NCBI GenBank assembly: GCA_009936695.1
Contig: JAACEA010000242.1
Location: 1-11,355 of the forward strand
DNA length: 11,355 nucleotides
Direction: 5' to 3'
Source: Planctomycetia bacterium
Lineage (GTDB): Bacteria; Planctomycetota; Phycisphaerae; Phycisphaerales; SM1A02
Position numbers and translations under genes: made by a program. Shown here one piece after another: positions 7,281 to 11,355 of the stretch. The notes beneath the pieces were generated by a model that saw only the letters and a list, made by a program, of their open reading frames with translations, made no database searches and was not told the origin of the DNA. The stretch's first letter is position 1. Every line of letters begins with the position of its first letter.

Positions 7281-7308
7281 CCTTCGATGACGAGGAATCA
7301 CTCGAAGG
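7281..7308. repeat. Inverted repeat across the nitroreductase stop codon
   Basis: CCTTCGA at 7281-7287 and TCGAAGG at 7302-7308 are perfect 7-bp arms around a 14-nt loop that includes the stop of the nitroreductase gene. No T-run follows, so any termination role is weakly supported. Confidence 0.25.
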
Positions 7309-8029
7309 ACGCCCCTGCCCCCTGATACCACGCGGAATTCCCGGTCCGACGCAGTTCCTCGAACTGCCGCTGGATCCGCGAGGACCAGTTCGGCGTCTTC
7401 ATGCGGTTGGATCGATACCAGTCGGTGATGGTCCGGTCGTACTGGTCCACGGCGGCGAGAACGGCGGCGTCGTCCGGATAGACGTCATCGAAGAGCACCG
7501 TCTCGGGATCGAGTCGCGGCCTCACCGACGTCTCCTGATCCGGTGTTCCGACGCACAGCCCGAAGAGCGGCCAGACACCCTCGGGGGTGCGAAGGACCTC
7601 GTGCAACGCCGGCAGATCGTTGCGCAGCCCACCGATGTAGCACGTTCCGTATCCCATCGACTCGAACGCGACCACCATGTTCTGCGCGAACAGGGTCGCG
7701 TCGATCACCGCGAGCAGGAACTCCTCGAGATTCGACGCATGCGGCACATCCGCCCGGGCCGCGATGAGCCGATGCCGTCGGACGTCCCCGCAGATCGCGA
7801 GGAACAGCGGACACGCGGCCACCTTCTCCTGACCGCCGGTGAGCGAGATCAGTCGGTCCCGAACCGCGGGGTCGGTGATGCGAATCGCCGCATAGGCCTG
7901 GATGTTCGAACTCGTCGCCGCCTGCTGCCCCGCCCGGATGGCGGCCTGGAGGTGTTCTTCCGGAATCGGATCCGGCTTGAAGCGGCGAACCGAGCGGTGC
8001 GCGGTGAGCAGGTCGACGACATCGTTCAT
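7298..8029 (-). CDS. NfsA/FRP-type FMN-dependent nitroreductase
   Basis: A 243-residue oxygen-insensitive nitroreductase or flavin reductase, closest in layout to E. coli NfsA and Vibrio FRP; family members transfer two electrons from NAD(P)H through FMN to nitroaromatics, quinones or flavin. The match runs the whole length: HRSVRRF (11-17, FMN phosphate), AATSSNIQAYAAIRITD (37-53), LISLTGGQEKVA (60-71), the AVIDATLFAQNMVVAFESMG helix (107-126), YGTCYIGGLRND (127-138, FMN), WPLFGLCVGTP (153-163) and PRLDP (171-175). The basic loop RSNRMK before NWSSRIQR is where NfsA-type enzymes bind NADPH, so NADPH preference is inferred. There is no ribosome site; a CCTCCT sits just before ATG 8029. The ATG overlaps the upstream small frame as ATGA. 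Likely cytoplasmic; the true substrate cannot be read from sequence. Confidence 0.92.
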   Translation of the reverse strand: MNDVVDLLTAHRSVRRFKPDPIPEEHLQAAIRAGQQAATSSNIQAYAAIRITDPAVRDRLISLTGGQEKVAACPLFLAICGDVRRHRLIAARADVPHASNLEEFLLAVIDATLFAQNMVVAFESMGYGTCYIGGLRNDLPALHEVLRTPEGVWPLFGLCVGTPDQETSVRPRLDPETVLFDDVYPDDAAVLAAVDQYDRTITDWYRSNRMKTPNWSSRIQRQFEELRRTGNSAWYQGAGASFE

Positions 8030-8151
8030 GAGGAGGCATCCGGGATGATCTCGAGCGGCGCGTCACCCGTCGGCACCTCCGCCGGGTCGAACGCGGTTCG
8101 ATCATCGCCGCGATCCTTCTCGGCCGCGAGCCCGGGCATCGTCGGAATCAT
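8026..8151 (-). CDS. Small 41-residue reading frame between protease and nitroreductase
   Basis: Starting at ATG 8151, this frame encodes 41 residues ([17 protein letters not shown]..., ending PLEIIPDASS). The start overlaps the protease stop as ATGA, and its stop overlaps the nitroreductase ATG as ATGA, so one reading frame bridges two genes with no gap. No ribosome site is seen before it or before the nitroreductase, so translational coupling would explain how the downstream gene is read. The product is hydrophilic and rich in Asp, Pro and Ala, with no membrane segment and no motif I recognise. It could be a real small protein, or only a coupling frame with an unimportant product. Confidence 0.45.
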   Translation of the reverse strand: MIPTMPGLAAEKDRGDDRTAFDPAEVPTGDAPLEIIPDASS

Positions 8152-9680
8152 CCGGTCCAGTCGACGAAGAGCAGGCCGAGATCGAGACCATCGATCCGGC
8201 AGTCGCCGTTGAGATCGCCCACGCAGGTCTCCTCGCAGTCCGAGGGGCATGGTCCCCAACCCGTCAGCATGATGCCGAAGTCCTCGCCGTCGACGAGGCC
8301 GTCGCGGTTGAGATCGCCCGCGGCGGGCGGCTGGGGATCGAGTGCCAGGAGCGAGGCTTCGATGTCGAGTCGCCCCGTGCCGGTCAGGTCGTCGAAGCCG
8401 GGAGACTCGATGTCCTCCGCGTGGACCATCAGCATCACCTTCGCGGTGACCGGATCGAGGTCGGGGGCGACGGTCTTCATCAGGGCGACCGCACCCGTCA
8501 CGAAGGGGGCCGCCATGCTGGTGCCCGACTTGTAGCCATAGGAGGAGGAACCGATGCAGGAATAGATCCGCCAGCCGGGCGCGGCGAGGTCGATCTCCGG
8601 CCCAGCGCTCGAAAACGGCTCGTGTCGGTCGCGGTTGTCGGTCGCCGCGACCGCGATCGTCTGCGGGAACCGCGCGGGCGCCTGCACGTCGTCGGCCCCA
8701 CCGGTGTTTCCGGCGGCGGCGATCTGGATGACGCCGGCGGCGTCGGCGTAGGCCACCGCATCGGCGAAGGCTTCGGTGCCCGCCGAGTACTGGAGGCTCA
8801 TGTTGATGATGTCGGCACCATGGTCCACCGCCCAGACGATGCCTTCCGCGACCCAGCTTTCGAGGCCCGTGCAACCGTTGGTGACGACCACCGGCATGAT
8901 CCGCGGCCGCCAGGCGACGCCCGCGATGCCCTCATCGTTGTCACCGGCGGCACCGAGGATGCCGGACACGTGCGTGCCGTGGCTTCCGCACTCGTCATCG
9001 AACTGGTCGTTCCCGTCCGGGACGTTCCAGCCCGGCACCAGACGGTCACCGAACTCGATGTGGGGATCGACGCCGGAGTCGAGCACCGCGACGACCACCT
9101 GCTCCGATCCGACCGTCCAGTCCCACGCAGGAAGCACGTTCACGTCGGCTCCGACGATGCCGTCGTCGCCGGCGACGTTCTGTCCGGTGTTCGACATGCC
9201 GTACTGGAATTCGAACCAGGGGTCGTCGGGCGGCGAGGCGACGCCACCGGACGCATCGAGTTCGATGGCTTCGACCGGACCGCCGATCGCCGCGAAGTCG
9301 CCGACCGCTTCGATCGCGGTCACGGCGGACGCCGCGTTCGGAAACTCGACGATGAAATACCGATCGAGACGGTTCGCGCGGGCGAGCGCTTCATTCACGG
9401 GCGGGTGTGCGAAGAGCGGGCGGAGGTCGGTCGCCCGCACCTCGAACAGCTGATCCCGCAGCAGTCGGGCGGCGATCAGGTCGGCGGTCGTGAGTCGTGA
9501 TCGGGCCGGATCGGGCACGAGCCAGAATCCGCCCTCCCGATCCTCGTGGATCCGAACGTCCGGGGCGGTTCGCACGATGGCCCGGACCGGATCTTCGGTC
9601 ACGACCTCCGCGGCCAGGGCCGGGGAGGCGGCCAGCAAGCCGAAGGCGAGCATGGTCGGCATCAGTTGCGGTCTGGTCAT
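8148..9680 (-). CDS. Secreted subtilisin-like (S8) serine protease with C-terminal dockerin repeats
   Basis: From ATG 9680 this is a 510-residue exported protease. A signal peptide ends near SPALA-AE (about 23-24), followed by a propeptide-like region to about 145 and the S8 domain. The catalytic set is complete: Asp201 (VAVLDSGVD), His234 (GSHGTHVSG), Asn325 (AAAGN, oxyanion) and Ser388 ([12 protein letters not shown]). The last 60 residues carry two Ca-binding dockerin-type repeats, [15 protein letters not shown] and [15 protein letters not shown], separated by [12 protein letters not shown]. Such tails are frequent on secreted Planctomycetota proteins and here need not mean a cellulosome. 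I chose 9680 over ATG 9731 because it places the hydrophobic segment right after a short basic N-terminus; neither start has a ribosome site. First gene of a probable three-frame operon with the 41-residue frame and the nitroreductase. Substrate unknown. Confidence 0.93.
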   Translation of the reverse strand: MTRPQLMPTMLAFGLLAASPALAAEVVTEDPVRAIVRTAPDVRIHEDREGGFWLVPDPARSRLTTADLIAARLLRDQLFEVRATDLRPLFAHPPVNEALARANRLDRYFIVEFPNAASAVTAIEAVGDFAAIGGPVEAIELDASGGVASPPDDPWFEFQYGMSNTGQNVAGDDGIVGADVNVLPAWDWTVGSEQVVVAVLDSGVDPHIEFGDRLVPGWNVPDGNDQFDDECGSHGTHVSGILGAAGDNDEGIAGVAWRPRIMPVVVTNGCTGLESWVAEGIVWAVDHGADIINMSLQYSAGTEAFADAVAYADAAGVIQIAAAGNTGGADDVQAPARFPQTIAVAATDNRDRHEPFSSAGPEIDLAAPGWRIYSCIGSSSYGYKSGTSMAAPFVTGAVALMKTVAPDLDPVTAKVMLMVHAEDIESPGFDDLTGTGRLDIEASLLALDPQPPAAGDLNRDGLVDGEDFGIMLTGWGPCPSDCEETCVGDLNGDCRIDGLDLGLLFVDWTG

Positions 9681-9825
9681 GTCCGAGGGGTCCGGCGAAG
9701 TCGCATGGCTGGGTCCGGGCCGTCGACCCATGCACGTGGTTCAAGAGTAGCCCGCGATCCGGGCGACGACGATCCAACATGGTCTTCTCCATCGAGCCGC
9801 CCCCGGATCGGGTGCATTCAGGAGT

Positions 9826-9876
9826 TTGGCGCTGATTCTTCCGCTGATCCCGGATTATCGGGCGCCCGTGAGCCAA
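9826..9876 (+). repeat. Potential multi-stem RNA fold far upstream of metK
   Basis: TTGGC (9826-9830) can pair with GCCAA (9872-9876), enclosing a CCCG-GATTAT-CGGG hairpin (9849-9862). GGCGC (9828-9832) can alternatively pair with GCGCC (9862-9866), so two mutually exclusive folds are possible. A near-identical direct repeat CGCTGATTC / CGCTGATCC (9830-9838, 9842-9850) lies inside. Function unknown; short stems like these arise by chance. Confidence 0.25.
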
Positions 9877-9994
9877 GGCGACCTGTCGTCGCCCGCGTCT
9901 TCACCCGGCACCGACGGATGCACGACCGCTCCAATTCGGTCACAATCCTCCTCGCGTCCGGCACGCAAAGAAAGTACGCTCCATCACGGTCTTT

Positions 9995-10017
9995 ATCCAT
10001 TCATCCGTTCAATGGAT
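9995..10017 (+). repeat. Stem-loop in the metK leader
   Basis: ATCCATT (9995-10001) and AATGGAT (10011-10017) form a perfect 7-bp stem with a 9-nt loop, 35 bp before the metK ATG. It is AT-rich and so modest in stability. It could be an operator dyad or a leader hairpin; no known family is recognised. Confidence 0.3.
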
Positions 10018-10052
10018 CATCCCTTCTCCATCCCTCGCTCAGGCCTGAAACC

Positions 10053-11267
10053 ATGACCCACCGCCCGCACTTCTTCACCTCAGAGTCCGTCTCGATGGGC
10101 CACCCCGACAAGCTTGCGGATCAGATCTCCGACGCGGTGCTCGACGCGATGATCGCGGTCGACCCGAACTGCCGCGTCGCCTGCGAGACGATGGTGACGA
10201 CCGGCATGGCCGTGGTCGCCGGCGAGGTGACCTGCGATGGCTACGTGGAGATCGCCGAGATCATCCGAAAGACGGCCGAAGAGATCGGCTACGACGATGC
10301 GGCGAAGGGACTCGACGGACGCAGCTGCGCCGTCCTGGTGTCGCTCGACCAGCAGAGCCCCGACATCAACCAGGGCGTCGATCGACACAAGGCCGGGGGC
10401 GATCCCTCCGAACAGGGCGCCGGCGACCAGGGCCTGATGTTCGGTTTCGCCTGCCGCGAGACCGAGTCGCTGATGCCGCTCCCCATCGATCTTTCGCACA
10501 AGCTCGTCGCCCGACAGGCCGAAGTCCGCCGGTCCGGTGCGATCCCCCACCTTCGCCCCGACGCGAAGAGCCAGGTCACCGTCGAATACGACGAAGGCCG
10601 TCCGACCGCGGTCCGTACCGTCGTGCTCTCCACCCAGCACGGCCCCGAGTGGAACGGCGAGGCGAAGCAGGCGGAATTGAAGACCGCCATCATCGAGCAG
10701 GTGATCAAGCCGGTGCTCGGCGGATGGTGGGACGACGACATCGTGGTGCACGTCAATCCGACCGGAAAGTTCGAACTGGGCGGTCCCCACGGCGACTGCG
10801 GTCTCACCGGACGAAAGATCATCGTCGACACCTACGGCGGCCGGGGTCGCCACGGCGGAGGTGCGTTCAGCGGCAAGGATCCGTCGAAGGTCGACCGGTC
10901 CGCGGCGTACATGGCCCGCTACATCGCGAAGAACATCGTGGCCGCCGAACTCGCCGACGAATGCGAAGTCCAGCTGAGCTATGCGATCGGCGTCGCGGAA
11001 CCGACGTCCGTCCTCGTCGACACCAACGGCACTTCGACCATCGATGAAGCCGCCATCGAGGCGATCGTCCGCGAGCACTTCGATCTCACGCCGGCCGGGA
11101 TCATCCGGGATCTCGATCTGCTCAAGCCGATCTATCGCGCCACCGCCGCCCACGGTCACTTCGGCCGCGAGCCGGGCGAGGGCGGCGAGGGCACCTTCAC
11201 CTGGGAGCGCACCGACAAGGCCGCCGCCCTCAAGTCGGCGGCTTCCGCCGCCGCGGCGACCTCCTGA
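10053..11267 (+). CDS. metK: S-adenosylmethionine synthetase (methionine adenosyltransferase)
   Basis: Makes S-adenosylmethionine from ATP and methionine, releasing phosphate and diphosphate; a cytoplasmic tetramer in the family. The 404-residue product matches along its length: [20 protein letters not shown] (7-26; His17 and the ATP/Mg site), [13 protein letters not shown] (122-134), [12 protein letters not shown] (165-176), [20 protein letters not shown] (243-262), and [20 protein letters not shown] (268-287), the P-loop-like signature. It is about 20 residues longer than E. coli MetK (384), with an Ala-rich C-terminal tail ([15 protein letters not shown]). ATG 10053 is chosen because the conserved domain begins just after it; the frame stays open upstream but loses coding character. 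Ribosome site weak. It is transcribed away from the protease gene, so it is regulated separately from everything to the left. Confidence 0.97.
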   Translation: MTHRPHFFTSESVSMGHPDKLADQISDAVLDAMIAVDPNCRVACETMVTTGMAVVAGEVTCDGYVEIAEIIRKTAEEIGYDDAAKGLDGRSCAVLVSLDQQSPDINQGVDRHKAGGDPSEQGAGDQGLMFGFACRETESLMPLPIDLSHKLVARQAEVRRSGAIPHLRPDAKSQVTVEYDEGRPTAVRTVVLSTQHGPEWNGEAKQAELKTAIIEQVIKPVLGGWWDDDIVVHVNPTGKFELGGPHGDCGLTGRKIIVDTYGGRGRHGGGAFSGKDPSKVDRSAAYMARYIAKNIVAAELADECEVQLSYAIGVAEPTSVLVDTNGTSTIDEAAIEAIVREHFDLTPAGIIRDLDLLKPIYRATAAHGHFGREPGEGGEGTFTWERTDKAAALKSAASAAAATS

Positions 11268-11271
11268 ACCC

Positions 11272-11355
11272 ATGAATCATCGACGCCCCCGCGGAAGTCG
11301 CCCCACCGGTCCGACCGGAGAACGAGGGCGGCGCCGAGAGAATCCTCGTGATGGC
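11272..11355 (+). CDS. Possible N-terminus of a gene following metK (runs off the right edge)
   Basis: An ATG 4 bp after the metK stop opens a frame of 28 codons to the window edge, starting MNHRRPRGSRP and very rich in Arg and Gly. The same bases in the frame beginning 11276 have a more GC-rich third position and end in AERILVM, so a start nearer the edge (GTG 11348 or ATG 11351) in that frame is an alternative. There is too little sequence to choose or to name a product. Confidence 0.2.
   Translation, partial: MNHRRPRGSRPTGPTGERGRRRENPRDG

Larger units (their letters stand above)
9681..10052. other. Intergenic region between divergent protease and metK genes
   Basis: This 372-bp stretch must hold the divergent promoters, but I see no convincing -35/-10 pair on either strand. 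It is less GC-rich near metK (about 9960-10020). It holds two small potential stem-loops and a short direct repeat, listed separately. I checked it for the core motifs of the common S-adenosylmethionine riboswitches (SAM-I, SAM-II, SAM-IV) and did not recognise one. Reading frames through it look unlike coding sequence. Confidence 0.6.

Noticed and set aside
4663..7290. An 875-codon open frame on the plus strand opposite ctaC, truD and the DUF151 gene
   Set aside because: It spans several certain minus-strand genes and the gaps between them, and shows no recognisable domain. Long antisense frames are common at this GC content.
8026..8874. A 282-codon minus-strand frame overlapping the protease
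   Set aside because: Only its last 41 codons lie outside the protease gene; the rest is an Arg/Gly-rich shifted reading of the S8 domain.
9391..9876. A 161-codon minus-strand frame over the protease start and upstream gap
   Set aside because: It is a shifted reading of the protease N-terminus, Arg/Pro/Gly-rich, without motifs.
9681..10052. A SAM riboswitch before metK
   Set aside because: I looked for the core motifs of SAM-I, SAM-II and SAM-IV and found no match beyond short chance similarity near 9830.
9826..10056. A 76-codon plus-strand frame from TTG ending in an ATGA overlap with metK
   Set aside because: The overlap is tempting, but the codons have a poor GC third-position bias compared with the neighbours, the composition is Ser/Pro/Arg-rich, and the nearest ribosome-like motif is too close to the TTG. 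More likely untranslated leader.
1..11355. Mobile elements, CRISPR repeats, tRNA or rRNA genes
   Set aside because: No transposase or integrase frame, no regularly spaced repeats, and no cloverleaf or rRNA-like sequence was seen on either strand.

Overview
The window is a GC-rich bacterial chromosome segment with closely packed genes, nearly all on the minus strand. The best taxonomic hint is the C-terminus of the secreted subtilisin-like protease, which carries two dockerin-type repeats ([15 protein letters not shown]... and [15 protein letters not shown]...) of the kind common in secreted proteins of Planctomycetota, especially Phycisphaerae-like lineages. A caa3-type oxidase operon and poor Shine-Dalgarno use at several starts fit that, but the assignment is an inference.

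Region 1 to about 5.3 kb is a terminal oxidase operon read right to left: subunit II with a fused cytochrome c domain, subunit I (A1-type haem-copper oxidase with D- and K-channel residues and the glutamate), a short subunit III, a six-helix membrane protein with a subunit-IV-like front half, and a dihaem cytochrome c that runs off the left edge. The last three genes are joined by 4-bp start/stop overlaps. An extended -10 promoter, a dyad at the expected transcription start and an upstream perfect palindrome lie before subunit II. They support a TTG start at 5189, 30 codons inside the longest reading frame.

Region 5.3 to 7.2 kb holds a DUF151 bifunctional-nuclease-type protein followed by TruD tRNA pseudouridine synthase, coupled by a GTGA overlap. 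Region 7.3 to 9.7 kb holds a secreted S8 protease with dockerin repeats, an unrecognised 41-codon reading frame, and an NfsA-type nitroreductase. The small frame overlaps both neighbours by ATGA, which suggests one translationally coupled transcript.

After a gap of about 370 bp with small inverted repeats and no recognised riboswitch, metK (S-adenosylmethionine synthetase) is read rightward to near the right edge. The last 84 bp may hold the start of another gene.

Most of the window is respiratory and housekeeping material. I did not find a clearly new defence, mobile or biosynthetic system. The least explained items are the oxidase-linked six-helix protein, the trailing dihaem cytochrome, the 41-codon frame and the regulatory dyads before subunit II.
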